Below, in pieces: positions 26,807-35,583 of a stretch of 64,000 bases of DNA (positions are counted from its first letter, which is position 1; every line of letters begins with the position of its first letter). The stretch spans positions 124,001 to 188,000 of the forward strand of contig CAKTFN010000002.1 in NCBI GenBank assembly GCA_934561055.1, read 5' to 3'. The translations under genes were made by a program, and so were the position numbers. The stretch is from an uncultured Eubacteriales bacterium. Lineage in GTDB: Bacteria; Bacillota; Clostridia; Oscillospirales; Acutalibacteraceae. The notes under the pieces were generated by a model. It was given only the letters and a program-made list of their open reading frames with translations, did no database searches and was not told the DNA's origin.

Positions 26807-27411
26807 ATTTCTTCTCCAATCTCTTCACAGACTTTTTCCGCAGCTTCGGGAAGGATGATCCATTCGGCGTTTTCCATAACACGCTTTTGGAGCGTTTCGG
26901 GCGTGTCGCCCTCTTCGATATAAACGGCTTTTTGCATGATGATTTTTCCGCCGTCCGGAATTTCGTTGACGAAATGAACCGTTGCTCCGGTGACCTTTAC
27001 GCCGTAAGAAAGAGCGGCTTCGTGAACCCGAAGTCCGTAAAAACCTTTTCCGCAAAACGACGGAATCAGCGACGGATGAACGTTGATTATTCTGTCTCTG
27101 TAATGCTCAATAAAGCTTTCGGTGAGAATACACATGAAGCCGGCAAGAATGATGAGATCAATCTCATTTTCCGAAAGGACAAAAAGAAGCTCTTTTTCAA
27201 ACTCGTCCTGAGAAAGCTTTTTCTTTTCGATTGCGGCGGTTTTGATGTTTGCGTTTTTTGCCCTTTGAAGCGCATAGGCATTCGGATTGTTTGAAACAAC
27301 GAGCTTGATTTCGCCCGAATGAATGATTCCGCTTTTTTGAGCGTCAATGAGCGCCTGAAGGTTTGTTCCGCCTCCGGAAACGAGGACGGCAATGTTCACT
27401 TTTCTTTTCAT
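26803..27411 (-). CDS. purN: Phosphoribosylglycinamide formyltransferase
   Basis: 202 residues. Starts NIAVLVSGGGTNLQALIDA; has NVHPSLIPSF with the catalytic His and KVTGATVHFVNEIPDGG. Uses 10-formyl-THF to formylate GAR. Overlaps purM by four bases and the cyclohydrolase gene by four bases, both ATGA couplings. Confidence 0.96.
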   Translation of the reverse strand: MKRKVNIAVLVSGGGTNLQALIDAQKSGIIHSGEIKLVVSNNPNAYALQRAKNANIKTAAIEKKKLSQDEFEKELLFVLSENEIDLIILAGFMCILTESFIEHYRDRIINVHPSLIPSFCGKGFYGLRVHEAALSYGVKVTGATVHFVNEIPDGGKIIMQKAVYIEEGDTPETLQKRVMENAEWIILPEAAEKVCEEIGEEI

Positions 27412-28448
27412 ACTATCGTAACCTTTTGTTCGGACTTGACGATTTTTCCGATGACGTATGCGTCTTCGCCGTTTGCCTTGAGAATTTCAAGAGCCTTTTC
27501 GCTCTCCTCTTTTGAAACAATAACGCTCATTCCGACACCCATGTTGAACGTGTTGAACATATCGCGTTCCGGAATGTTTCCGGTTTTTGAAATGAGGTCG
27601 AAAATCGGAAGTACTCTGATTTTCTCCTTTTCAATCTCCGCTCCGAAGCCGTCCGGAATACTTCTCGGAATGTTTTCGTAAAAGCCGCCGCCCGTGATGT
27701 GAGAAACGCCCTTAACCTTCACATTTTCAAAAAGGGCAAGCATCGGCTTGACATAAATCTTTGTCGGCGCAAGAAGTGCGTCGCCGAGCGAAACGCCCGA
27801 AAGCTCCTCTCTCGGAGAGGTGAGGTCTGCGTTTTCAACGTCAAAAACCTTTCTGACGAGCGAAAAGCCGTTTGAATGAACTCCGCTCGACGGAAGGGCA
27901 ATTACAACGTCGCCTTCGGTCATTGTCTTGTTGTCAAGAATCTTTTTTCTGTCAACAACGCCGACCGAAAAACCGGCAAGGTCGTATTCGTCCTCAGGAT
28001 AAAAGCCAGGCATTTCGGCGGTCTCTCCGCCGATGAGAGCAGCACCGCTTTGAACGCAGCCTTCCGCAACGCCGGCAACAATTTTTTCAATTCTTTCCGG
28101 AATGTTCTTTCCGCAGGCAATGTAATCAAGGAAGAAAAGCGGCTTTGCCCCGCAGCAGATGATGTCGTTGACGCACATTGCAACGCAGTCGATTCCGACC
28201 GTGTCGTGCTTATTCATGAGGAAAGCGAGTTTCAGCTTTGTTCCGACTCCGTCCGTTCCGCTGACGAGGACGGGACGCTCCATTCCCTTTGTGTCAAGCT
28301 CAAAAAGACCGCCGAAGCCGCCGACGTCGGAGCAAACTCCCGAGGTCATTGTTCTTGCAATATGCTTTTTCATCAGTTCAACGGCTTTGTAGCCGGCCGT
28401 GATATCAACGCCTGCGTCCGCATATGACTTTGACTGTGAGTTGTTCAT
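27408..28448 (-). CDS. purM: Phosphoribosylformylglycinamidine cyclo-ligase (AIR synthetase)
   Basis: 346 residues. Contains VSGTDGVGTKLKLAF, GGETAEMPGFY and SHITGGGFYENIPR, all diagnostic of PurM. Closes FGAM to AIR with ATP. Three bases separate it from purF; AAGGAG precedes the ATG. Confidence 0.97.
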   Translation of the reverse strand: MNNSQSKSYADAGVDITAGYKAVELMKKHIARTMTSGVCSDVGGFGGLFELDTKGMERPVLVSGTDGVGTKLKLAFLMNKHDTVGIDCVAMCVNDIICCGAKPLFFLDYIACGKNIPERIEKIVAGVAEGCVQSGAALIGGETAEMPGFYPEDEYDLAGFSVGVVDRKKILDNKTMTEGDVVIALPSSGVHSNGFSLVRKVFDVENADLTSPREELSGVSLGDALLAPTKIYVKPMLALFENVKVKGVSHITGGGFYENIPRSIPDGFGAEIEKEKIRVLPIFDLISKTGNIPERDMFNTFNMGVGMSVIVSKEESEKALEILKANGEDAYVIGKIVKSEQKVTIV

Positions 28449-28451
28449 CTT

Positions 28452-29903
28452 TTACTCCTTTTCTTCCTTTTTCAAATTTTCTGAAATTTTTGTTTCAAAA
28501 CGGTTCTTTTTCGGTGACTTCGGAATTTCGGTCGGATAGTTTCCGTCGAAGCAGGCCGTGCAATAGCCCGAACCGTTTATGCCCTTCGCAATCTGCTTGA
28601 CGCTTGCAACGCTGAGATAGCCGAGGGAATCAACACCGATGATTTGCGCAATTTCATCAACCGTGTGTTTGCACGCAATGAGGTTTTCTCTTGAATCAAT
28701 GTCCGTTCCGTAATAGCAGGGGTTGACGAACGGCGGAGCGGAAACCCTCATATGAACTTCCTTTGCGCCGGCCTCACGAAGAAGTTTTACAATTCTTGCG
28801 CTCGTTGTTCCTCTGACGATTGAGTCGTCAATCATGACAACGCGTTTTCCTTTGACAACTTCGGAAACGGTGTTGAGTTTAATGCGAACCTTGTCCTCAC
28901 GGCTCTTCTGACCGGGAGAAATGAAGGTTCTTCCGATATATTTGTTTTTAATGAAGCCGATTTCATAGGGAATTCCGGACTGCTTTGAATAGCCGATTGC
29001 GGCGTCAAGGCCGGAATCCGGAACGCCGATCACAACGTCGGCCTGAACGGGGTGTTCAAGTGCAAGAAAAGCGCCGGCGCGAAGCCTTGCCGAATGGACG
29101 CTGCAGCCGTCGATTACCGAGTCGGGACGGGCAAAATAAATATACTCAAAAACGCAAAGCGAGCAATCCGTCTTTCCGCAGTGTTCCTCGATTGTACGGA
29201 CGCCGTTTTTGTCAAAAACAACAATTTCGCCGGGCTTAATGTCACGGACAAAATGTGCCCCGACTGCGTCAAGGGCACAGCTTTCGGAAGCGACAATATA
29301 TCTTCCGTCGTCCGTTTTACCGTAGCAAAGCGGTCTGAAGCCGTTTTCGTCCCTGACGGCGATGAGCTTTGTCGGAGACATGATTACAAGCGAATATGCG
29401 CCTTTGAGCTTGCTGACAGCCTTGTTGACCGCTTCTTCAATCGAAGGTGCGGAAAGACGCTCTTTCGTGATGATGTATGAAATTACTTCGGTGTCACTCG
29501 TCGTGTGAAAAATCGAGCCTTGAAGTTCGAGTTCTTGGCGAAGTTCACCGGAATTGACGAGGTTTCCGTTGTGAGCAAGAGCCATTTTTCCTTTGATGTG
29601 GTTAACAAGAATCGGCTGAGCGTTGCTACGCTCGTTGGCTCCGGTTGTTCCGTATCTGACGTGGCCGACGGCGATGTTTCCCTCTCCGAGACGTTCGATA
29701 ATCTCCGGGGTGAAAACGTCGTTGACAAGGCCGATGTCTTTATAAGCGCAGATTGCACCGTCGTCGTTCACGGCAATTCCGCAAGATTCCTGGCCTCTGT
29801 GCTGAAGCGCAAAAAGGCCGTAATACGCTGTGCTCGTTACGTCGGATCTTTCAGCGGAAAAAACGCCGAAAACTCCGCACTCTTCTCTAAGTGAATTATT
29901 CAT
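28452..29903 (-). CDS. purF: Amidophosphoribosyltransferase
   Basis: 483 residues. The N-terminus MNNSLREECGVFGVF shows a short propeptide before the nucleophile Cys, as in the Bacillus-type enzyme that carries an Fe-S cluster. The PRPP loop is VVMIDDSIVRGTTSARIV. Cysteines in CKHTVDEI and GYCTACFDG near the C-terminus fit the cluster ligands. It makes phosphoribosylamine from PRPP and glutamine, the committed step. Confidence 0.97.
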   Translation of the reverse strand: MNNSLREECGVFGVFSAERSDVTSTAYYGLFALQHRGQESCGIAVNDDGAICAYKDIGLVNDVFTPEIIERLGEGNIAVGHVRYGTTGANERSNAQPILVNHIKGKMALAHNGNLVNSGELRQELELQGSIFHTTSDTEVISYIITKERLSAPSIEEAVNKAVSKLKGAYSLVIMSPTKLIAVRDENGFRPLCYGKTDDGRYIVASESCALDAVGAHFVRDIKPGEIVVFDKNGVRTIEEHCGKTDCSLCVFEYIYFARPDSVIDGCSVHSARLRAGAFLALEHPVQADVVIGVPDSGLDAAIGYSKQSGIPYEIGFIKNKYIGRTFISPGQKSREDKVRIKLNTVSEVVKGKRVVMIDDSIVRGTTSARIVKLLREAGAKEVHMRVSAPPFVNPCYYGTDIDSRENLIACKHTVDEIAQIIGVDSLGYLSVASVKQIAKGINGSGYCTACFDGNYPTEIPKSPKKNRFETKISENLKKEEKE

Positions 29904-29943
29904 TCTGTCCTCCGAAAATCAATTTGAGTTAATCCGAAAAAAA

Positions 29944-30651
29944 TCAGCCGAAAACTCTTTTCATCATTTCGTTGTATGCGTCCTCAACGCCACCCATGTC
30001 ACGGCGGAAGCGGTCTTTGTCAAGCTTTTCGTTCGTTTCTGCGTCCCAGAAGCGGCAGGTGTCGGGAGAAATTTCATCGGCAAGAACGATTGAACCGTCC
30101 GAAAGTCTTCCGAATTCAAGCTTAAAGTCAACAAGCTTTACGCCGAGCGAAAGGAAGTATTCCTTGAGGATATCGTTAACCTTGAAAGCAAGGGTTTTGA
30201 TTGTTTCGATTTCTTCCTTCGTTGCAAGGCCGAGTGCAAGAGCGTGATATGAGTTGATAAGAGGATCGTGAAGATCATCGTTTTTATAAGAAAATTCAAT
30301 CGTCGGTTCGGAAAAAACAATTCCTTCTTCAACGCCGTAACGTTTTGCAAACGAGCCGGCGGAAATGTTTCTGATGATGACTTCAAGGGGAACGATCGAA
30401 ACTTTTTTGACGAGGGTTTCACGGTCGTTCAGCTCTTCAACGAGGTGAGTCGGAACTCCGTTCTTTTCAAGAAGGCTGCAAAGGAAGTTTGACATGCGAT
30501 TGTTGACAACACCTTTTCCGGCGATTGTTCCTCTTTTGAGGCCGTCGAGTGCGGTTGCGTCGTCCTTATAGGAAACGATTACAAGTTCCGGGTCGTCGGT
30601 TGCGAAAACCTTTTTTGCTTTTCCTTCATAGAGTTGTTCTGCTTTTTTCAT
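29944..30651 (-). CDS. purC: SAICAR synthetase
   Basis: 235 residues. ATG at 30651 chosen: GCGGAGGA is correctly placed and the protein then opens with KAEQLYEGKAKKVF, the family start; the frame remains open further upstream without support. Contains VVNNRMSNFL and LVDFKLEFG. Couples CAIR with aspartate. It lies 16 bases after purE. Confidence 0.96.
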   Translation of the reverse strand: MKKAEQLYEGKAKKVFATDDPELVIVSYKDDATALDGLKRGTIAGKGVVNNRMSNFLCSLLEKNGVPTHLVEELNDRETLVKKVSIVPLEVIIRNISAGSFAKRYGVEEGIVFSEPTIEFSYKNDDLHDPLINSYHALALGLATKEEIETIKTLAFKVNDILKEYFLSLGVKLVDFKLEFGRLSDGSIVLADEISPDTCRFWDAETNEKLDKDRFRRDMGGVEDAYNEMMKRVFG

Positions 30652-30667
30652 AACTTGATTCCTCCGC

Positions 30668-31162
30668 TCAATTATTGAACTGTTCTTCAACAGCTTTGTT
30701 TTTTGAAAGTACTTTTTCCGTGTCGGCCGTGCGCTTTTTTGAAAGCTTTTCGGCAAGCGAATCGTCCGTCACCGAAAAGATTTCAACGCAGAGCAAAGCG
30801 GCATTGACCGCACCGTCGATGGCAACCGTCGCAACGGGAATGCCCGATGGCATCTGTACGGTTGAAAGGAGAGCATCAATACCGCTGAGTTTTCCTGAAT
30901 TAATCGGAATCCCGATAACGGGAAGGGTTGTGTTTGCCGCAATTGCGCCGGCAAGGTGCGCCGCCATTCCGGCCGCCGCAATGATTGCGCCGAAGCCGTT
31001 TTTGCGTGCATTAAGGCTGAACTGCTTCGCTTCTTCGGGTGTTCTGTGCGCCGAAAAAACGTGAACTTCAAACGGAACGCCGAAGTCCTTGAGAGTTTGA
31101 GCCGCTTTTGAAACAACGGGAAGGTCGCTGTCGCTTCCCATGATGATTCCCACTTTTTTCAT
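30668..31162 (-). CDS. purE: N5-carboxyaminoimidazole ribonucleotide mutase / AIR carboxylase
   Basis: 164 residues. ATG at 31162 has GGAGG eight bases upstream and gives MKKVGIIMGSDSDLPVVSKA. Contains SAHRTPEEAKQF and AAGMAAHLAGAIAANT. No purK is present here, so the enzyme may be the class that carboxylates AIR directly or use a PurK elsewhere. First protein gene of the purine operon, with a structured RNA gene 89 bases upstream. Confidence 0.96.
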   Translation of the reverse strand: MKKVGIIMGSDSDLPVVSKAAQTLKDFGVPFEVHVFSAHRTPEEAKQFSLNARKNGFGAIIAAAGMAAHLAGAIAANTTLPVIGIPINSGKLSGIDALLSTVQMPSGIPVATVAIDGAVNAALLCVEIFSVTDDSLAEKLSKKRTADTEKVLSKNKAVEEQFNN

Positions 31163-31250
31163 AATTAAATCCTCCGTAAAAAACAAAAAAGGACATAATT
31201 ATCCCGATTCAAGGAAACGCAAATTTAAAATCACACTCGGCAAAATTTAT

Positions 31251-31422
31251 GTTGCCGGTTAAGAGGTGTTTCCTTAAGAATAACTATGCCCAGACGGTCG
31301 GCGGGTAGCAGCCGAAAGGCCGCTCAAGGATTATCGGTCCACGTGGTGCTCCACTTAAAACCGTCAGGCCCGAAAAACCCTTTCTGATAATTTCATGCCG
31401 AAGAAAAAACCGTTTCGGCAAC
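31251..31422 (-). ncRNA. ssrS: Probable 6S RNA
   Basis: A 172-base transcript is predicted to start at the G at 31422, seven bases past a TATAAT box. Its first seven bases (GTTGCCG) pair with its last seven (CGGCAAC, 31251-31257), giving a closing stem. Further in, GACGGT pairs with ACCGTC around a tip containing the hairpins GTGG-AGCA-CCAC and AGCGGCC-TTTC-GGCTGCT. Two A/U-rich unpaired strands face each other in the middle, the open-promoter shape of 6S RNA. The tip region followed by GACCGTCTGGGCATAG looks like clostridial 6S RNAs, and placement before purE is one I recall for these RNAs. 6S RNA binds sigma-A RNA polymerase. A purine leader is the alternative. Confidence 0.68.
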
Positions 31423-31428
31423 AAAAAG

Positions 31429-31458
31429 ATTATATCACACAAAAGAACGCATTGTCAA
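31429..31458 (-). promoter_or_regulatory. Strong sigma-A promoter of the 6S RNA / purine operon
   Basis: TTGACA (31453-31458, read on the - strand), 18-bp spacer, TATAAT (31429-31434). The predicted start coincides with the first base of the RNA closing stem. I see no convincing terminator between the RNA and purE, so read-through into the operon is possible. Confidence 0.8.
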
Positions 31459-31612
31459 TTAAATGAGGGAAAATGGTGAGCCATCTTTCACCCCGGCAAA
31501 ATCAAAATTTTTAAGCAATTTGACGAATAATCACGCTCCGCTTTGTCAAAAAGGCACAATAAAAAGCTTATACCCAAAAAGCGGATATATTCCGGAAAGA
31601 TTCAAAAGTCAA

Positions 31613-31647
31613 AGAAAAATCCGGAACACCGTTTTGATGTTCCGGAC
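31613..31647 (-). terminator. Terminator of the tailed secreted protein gene
   Basis: GTCCGGAACA / TGTTCCGGAT stem with a nine-base loop and TTTTTC on the - strand, just past the stop at 31660. Confidence 0.8.
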
Positions 31648-31659
31648 AAAGTGTTTAAA

Positions 31660-33324
31660 TTATTTCTTCTTGAAGATCTTGAAAATGCTCTTGAAAGCTT
31701 CAATGATGCTCTTGAAGAAGTCTGAGAAAGCCTTGCTGAATGCGTTTCCGACAGAGGAGCTTCCCGAAGAAGAACCCGAGGAAGAGCCCGAACCCGAAGA
31801 CGATGATGACTTAACGGCAACCGACGGATCGCAAGTTTTTACGAACGAATCGCTGAACGAAAGGGTAACGGCTTCTTTTCCTTCGTCGGCAACAACGATT
31901 GACGGAGCGGAAAGAACGTTCTTGAAGGTGATTACTCTTCCTTCGGTCGTGTCAATGCAGGTGTAAGAATTTCCGACAATTCCGAAAGCGGTTGCGGTCT
32001 TTTCTGCGCCCGAAAGAACAACGTCATAATCTTTTCCGTTGAGGTAAACGGCCTTGACGTACTGACCGAGACCTTCGTTATAAACGCTTGTGTATGCGCC
32101 CGAAGCGGTTACGGCTGCGGGAACGGCTTCACCGTCTGCGATTGAAATTACGTCTGCGTCGCCGGCCTTAACCGAAACTGCGGTGTTTCCGGTAACAACA
32201 ACGCTCTTTGCAAAATCGGTGTCTGCACCTGCGGCAAGAACTGCGGAAGCAACGTCAAGCTTTGCAAGCTCTGCGGCGGTCTTAACCTTGATTTCGGTTG
32301 AGTCATACTTCTTAACCATGTTAACGAGAGCGGCGGTCTTTGCGTTTGCAAGCTTTGCAAGAAGGCCTTCGCCGGTCTCTCTGACTGCGATTACGGTGCT
32401 TTCGGCGAATGAAGCGTAGTCTGAGTTGTCAGATTCAAAAGCAGCCTTTGCCCACTCTGTGAAGCAGTCTTCAATGTAATAAGTTTCAACGAGGGAAACC
32501 ATGAATTCGTACTTATCCTTGGTGTTGAAGAGCTTGTCGGAGATTGAAATAACGGTCTTGTATGCACTCTTGATTGCCGAGGTAACGCCGTAGCTGTCGA
32601 GAGCAATTTCGGCTGCAAGGGTTGCGGCGTCTTTACCTGCGTCTGCCGTGAGCGACTTTACAAGTTCGTCAACTGCGGCCTGCATTTCTGCATCGATTGT
32701 TTCCGCAATTTCAGCTGCGGCTTCTTTAACCGCATCATTTTCGCAGTTTTCAACGAGGTATGTAAGGAAGTCTCCGTAGAAAGCACTTGCGGCCTTTGCG
32801 GAAAGGATCATTGCGTAGCCCTTAACGTATGCTTTGTAAACTTCGTTTCCGTAGTTTGCGGCTTTAATAGCGGTTCCGAGAACGCCCATTGTGGTTCCCC
32901 AAGCTTCGGACTGGGTAAATTCAAGAGCGTCGGTGAACTTTGAAGCAATTTCGCCGGCCTTTGTGATAACGCCCATTGCGCTGTTTGCGCCGCCGAGAAC
33001 CTTCATGATTTCTTCAAAGGTTTCGTTGTTGTACTCGGCTTCAACCTGTTCGATAAGACCGAGGAGAACAGCCTTTGCGTAGCTGATGTCAACGGAGTTG
33101 TCAAAGTAGTTGTACCATGCGTTGTCATAGAAACCGAGAGCGGTGTACCAACCGAACTGGTTTTTGAAATAATTTTCTTTTTCAACATAGTCCATGTGAT
33201 AATAATGGCTGTTGTCAAGGATTTCATCGTGGATTGAGCTTCCGTTTGAAGCGAAAGCGGCGAATGGGAGAACGCAAACGATCATCATGACCGCAAGAAT
33301 CACTGCAAGAATCTTTCTTTTCAT
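31660..33324 (-). CDS. Secreted protein of unknown function with Ser/Gly linker and amphipathic C-terminal helix
   Basis: 554 residues. A signal peptide (MKRKILAVILAVMMIVCVLP, cleavage near AFA-SNGS) is followed by a largely helical, Ala-rich region to about residue 340. A beta-rich stretch follows (about 345-500, VKAGDADVISIADGEAV). A run of Ser and Gly (about 505-525) then leads to a C-terminal helix of about 28 residues in which Phe/Ile alternate with Lys/Ser/Asp (SDFFKSIIEAFKSIF), ending in KKK. I recognise no family. The tail looks like a surface- or membrane-binding helix. It has its own promoter and terminator. Similar tails occur on two other secreted proteins at 33.6-38.8 kb. Confidence 0.7.
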   Translation of the reverse strand: MKRKILAVILAVMMIVCVLPFAAFASNGSSIHDEILDNSHYYHMDYVEKENYFKNQFGWYTALGFYDNAWYNYFDNSVDISYAKAVLLGLIEQVEAEYNNETFEEIMKVLGGANSAMGVITKAGEIASKFTDALEFTQSEAWGTTMGVLGTAIKAANYGNEVYKAYVKGYAMILSAKAASAFYGDFLTYLVENCENDAVKEAAAEIAETIDAEMQAAVDELVKSLTADAGKDAATLAAEIALDSYGVTSAIKSAYKTVISISDKLFNTKDKYEFMVSLVETYYIEDCFTEWAKAAFESDNSDYASFAESTVIAVRETGEGLLAKLANAKTAALVNMVKKYDSTEIKVKTAAELAKLDVASAVLAAGADTDFAKSVVVTGNTAVSVKAGDADVISIADGEAVPAAVTASGAYTSVYNEGLGQYVKAVYLNGKDYDVVLSGAEKTATAFGIVGNSYTCIDTTEGRVITFKNVLSAPSIVVADEGKEAVTLSFSDSFVKTCDPSVAVKSSSSSGSGSSSGSSSGSSSVGNAFSKAFSDFFKSIIEAFKSIFKIFKKK

Positions 33325-33387
33325 TTTCGGGTCTCCTTTTTAATAATTTGTTGCCTCTGTGAATTTTCTGAGGCATATGATGTATTC

Positions 33388-33416
33388 ATTTTATAAAATT
33401 TAATAAAATAAGTCAA
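33388..33416 (-). promoter_or_regulatory. Promoter of the tailed secreted protein gene
   Basis: TTGACT (33411-33416), 17-bp spacer, TAAAAT (33388-33393), on the - strand. Confidence 0.6.
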
Positions 33417-33561
33417 GCGTTTTATCGCTTTTCGTGATAAATCAACTAATCAAAAGGATATGTTTTGTTGAAAATGCACCAAAGAATTACAGCAATTTCC
33501 GTTTTGTTTAATATTTTTTTATTTTTTCGAGATGTTTATGCAACAATCGCTCCGTGAAAAG

Positions 33562-33600
33562 AAAAAAAGCGGCCGCTCCGAAAAATCTCGGAGCGGTCGT
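33562..33600 (-). terminator. Terminator of the ceramidase-like gene
   Basis: ACGACCGCTCCGA / TCGGAGCGGCCGC stem with a six-base loop, then a seven-base T-run on the - strand. Confidence 0.88.
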
Positions 33601-33614
33601 AAATAAATTTCGCT

Positions 33615-35255
33615 TTATTTTACTTTTTTAATAAGTTCGGCAAAAGCCTGAGCGATTGTTGAAGCGGATTCGCTTGAACCTGCGTTAATCTCCTCGTTTT
33701 CGGTGAACATCGAACGGTAATCGTTGTCGGGAAGAATATAACCGATCTGGTCGTTCGCAAGACCGAAACAAAGAAGCTTTTCAACCTTTGCGGTTTCGGC
33801 AAACGGCGGATAATCCCAGCTCTTTCCCGTCCATGTGTTTTCCTTTTCAATAACTCCGCCCCAAAGAAGTTCGGGAGAAATTTCGCCGGGAACAATCATA
33901 ACGCCGACTTTGTTTCCAAGCTCCATATAACCGATTTCGCTGACGGCGGTGAAGCCCGAACCGTTCTTTGCAAGAGTTGAATTGACGAGTCCTTCTCTGA
34001 TTGCAAGTTCAAGAATCTGATTCGTGATTTTAATATACACGTTCTGATGAGCAATGTTGAGAACCGGGTCAAGCTTTGTTTCGTCTTTGATTGACATGAG
34101 TCTTCCGGCAAGAGCCTCGCCCATTGCCTTTACGTTTGCGCCCGGAACGGAATCGTCAAATATCAACGAGCCGTAATTACCTGTTATTGCAAGTTCGGCT
34201 CCCTGAACATAAACCACGTCGGCACCGGTTGCCTTGTTGATTGTTTCTCTGATGTAATACGGGAAATCCGCACAAATCTTTGTTGTTGAAATTCCTGCGC
34301 CGACGGCATGAAGTCCGCCTTCGCAGATCCAAATTTCGTTTTCCTTTGAATCATCCGGAACAAAACGGAATCTGTGAAGATCGGGGTCGAGCACCTTCGG
34401 TTCGCGCTTGTCATAAATATATTCCGAAGCGTCAACGTTTCCGTAATAAAGTGTTCCGGCCGTCATGTCTTTGACCGCTTCTTTGACCGTTGAAGCAACG
34501 GTTGAAACAACGTTCGTCATGAATTCCGGAGTTTTTCCGCCGATGAACTTGTCGGTATCTGCGCCGAGAATACTGAGGAACGGATTGAGAAGAAGCGCCG
34601 GAAGGAGCGGTGCGCCCATTCCGAGAATATCAATGCACGAATGCTGATGAAGAACGGAAACATTGATTGAAACAATATTGTTTTTCTTTGCAAAATCTGA
34701 GAGTACGGCTCTGATTGAAGCAACGTCACCGCTTGCGATTCCGTAGCCGTCAATAACGGCGTGAACAACCGTTCCGCCCGTCGAATCTGAAATTGCATAA
34801 GTGCAAACCTGCTGGTCATCAATAATTTCGGTCGGATGTCTGCCCTTGAACGGTTCAAGAGTTCCGGCCATGTTCAGCTTTTTTCCTTTGTAAAGATATG
34901 TTCCGTTTTTGAATTCAAGGTCTTCAATGAGAGAAGCCTTTGAAAAACCGACCTTCCACTTTGAGTCTGCCTTCACCGAAGTTTCAAACTTTGCGTCACC
35001 CGGATAAAAATTGTTCGGCTTGTAATTTTCGATATCGGGGAAGCTTCCGCTCCAGTCACGGCCCGGAATGATTCGGTTGAGGACGGAAACCGCCGCCGAA
35101 ACAACCTTGTCGAGAACCATATAGAGAGTGTTTTCGGCCTTTTGCTTTGTTGCGTCGTCAATTTTGAAGTTTCCTGCCGAGGCTGTTGCCGCAAAGCACG
35201 ACGAAACCATTAAAACGGCAAGAACGAGCGCAATTGCTTTTTTAAATCTTTTCAT
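33615..35255 (-). CDS. Secreted neutral/alkaline ceramidase-like protein
   Basis: 546 residues. Signal peptide MKRFKKAIALVLAVLMVSSC with likely cleavage after ASA, and GGGAG before the ATG. The central region has VSVLHQHSCIDILGMG, resembling the THTHSGPG metal-binding segment of neutral ceramidases, then YVQGAELAITGNYG and, near the end, FGLANDQIGYILPDNDY, which matches the ceramidase motif around GLSNDYIGY. Such enzymes hydrolyse the amide of ceramides or other N-acyl lipids outside the cell. Substrate is inferred; sequence divergence is high. The last 15 residues form a short amphipathic helix (TIAQAFAELIKKVK). It has its own promoter and terminator. Confidence 0.55.
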   Translation of the reverse strand: MKRFKKAIALVLAVLMVSSCFAATASAGNFKIDDATKQKAENTLYMVLDKVVSAAVSVLNRIIPGRDWSGSFPDIENYKPNNFYPGDAKFETSVKADSKWKVGFSKASLIEDLEFKNGTYLYKGKKLNMAGTLEPFKGRHPTEIIDDQQVCTYAISDSTGGTVVHAVIDGYGIASGDVASIRAVLSDFAKKNNIVSINVSVLHQHSCIDILGMGAPLLPALLLNPFLSILGADTDKFIGGKTPEFMTNVVSTVASTVKEAVKDMTAGTLYYGNVDASEYIYDKREPKVLDPDLHRFRFVPDDSKENEIWICEGGLHAVGAGISTTKICADFPYYIRETINKATGADVVYVQGAELAITGNYGSLIFDDSVPGANVKAMGEALAGRLMSIKDETKLDPVLNIAHQNVYIKITNQILELAIREGLVNSTLAKNGSGFTAVSEIGYMELGNKVGVMIVPGEISPELLWGGVIEKENTWTGKSWDYPPFAETAKVEKLLCFGLANDQIGYILPDNDYRSMFTENEEINAGSSESASTIAQAFAELIKKVK

Positions 35256-35302
35256 CGAATTTTATCTCCCTTTGTTTTAAATTTTGTTTGAAAAGCAAGT
35301 TG

Positions 35303-35331
35303 ATTTTACCACAATTTTCACAAAAAAACAA
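35303..35331 (-). promoter_or_regulatory. Putative promoter of the ceramidase-like gene
   Basis: TTGTTT (35326-35331), 17-bp spacer, TAAAAT (35303-35308) on the - strand. The -35 overlaps the terminator of the upstream peptide gene. Confidence 0.4.
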
Positions 35332-35358
35332 CCCCGAAAGCAAAAGCTTTCAGGGTTG
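35322..35358 (-). terminator. Terminator of the 40-residue peptide gene
   Basis: CAACCCTGAAAGC / GCTTTCGGGGTTG, 13-bp stem with a TTTT loop and a seven-base T-run on the - strand. Confidence 0.92.
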
Positions 35359-35374
35359 CCGTTGTCAATTCAAC

Positions 35375-35497
35375 TTATTTTGCAAGGGGGAGCATGCCGA
35401 GAATCTTGTTAACGATTTCGGTGATCTTTGCAATGATTGCCGAGAAGTCGATTGAGCTGAAGTCAAAGTTCTTGATAGCATCGATAATTGCCTGCAT
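35375..35497 (-). CDS. Small 40-residue amphipathic peptide, unknown function
   Basis: ATG at 35497 with GAGGTG seven bases upstream, 40 codons, stop at 35375, and a strong terminator 16 bases later, so it is a complete single-gene unit. The product starts MQAIIDAIKNFDFSSIDFSA and ends KILGMLPLAK. Hydrophobic Ile/Phe/Leu residues recur every three to four positions, giving an amphipathic helix without a signal peptide or a long enough stretch for a classic membrane span. It resembles the C-terminal tails of the neighbouring secreted proteins. Phenol-soluble-modulin-like, bacteriocin-like or membrane-sensor roles are possibilities; none is shown. Confidence 0.72.
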   Translation of the reverse strand: MQAIIDAIKNFDFSSIDFSAIIAKITEIVNKILGMLPLAK

Positions 35498-35583
35498 TTC
35501 ATTTCACCTCACATAATATAATTCACGAATAACAGCCGTTTTGTGAACAAGCCGTTACCTGTATGAGAAGAGAATATGAGCTA

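Noticed and set aside
31251..31422. ZTP or purine riboswitch in the purE leader
   Set aside because: The segment CCGTCTGGGC recalls the 3' end of ZTP aptamers, but the conserved 5' half is not seen, while the closing stem starts exactly at the promoter start as in 6S RNA. It remains an alternative.
31463..31966. 167-codon + strand frame opposite the tailed secreted protein
   Set aside because: Its acidic low-complexity stretch is the complement of the Ser/Gly linker of the real gene. It also overlaps a terminator.
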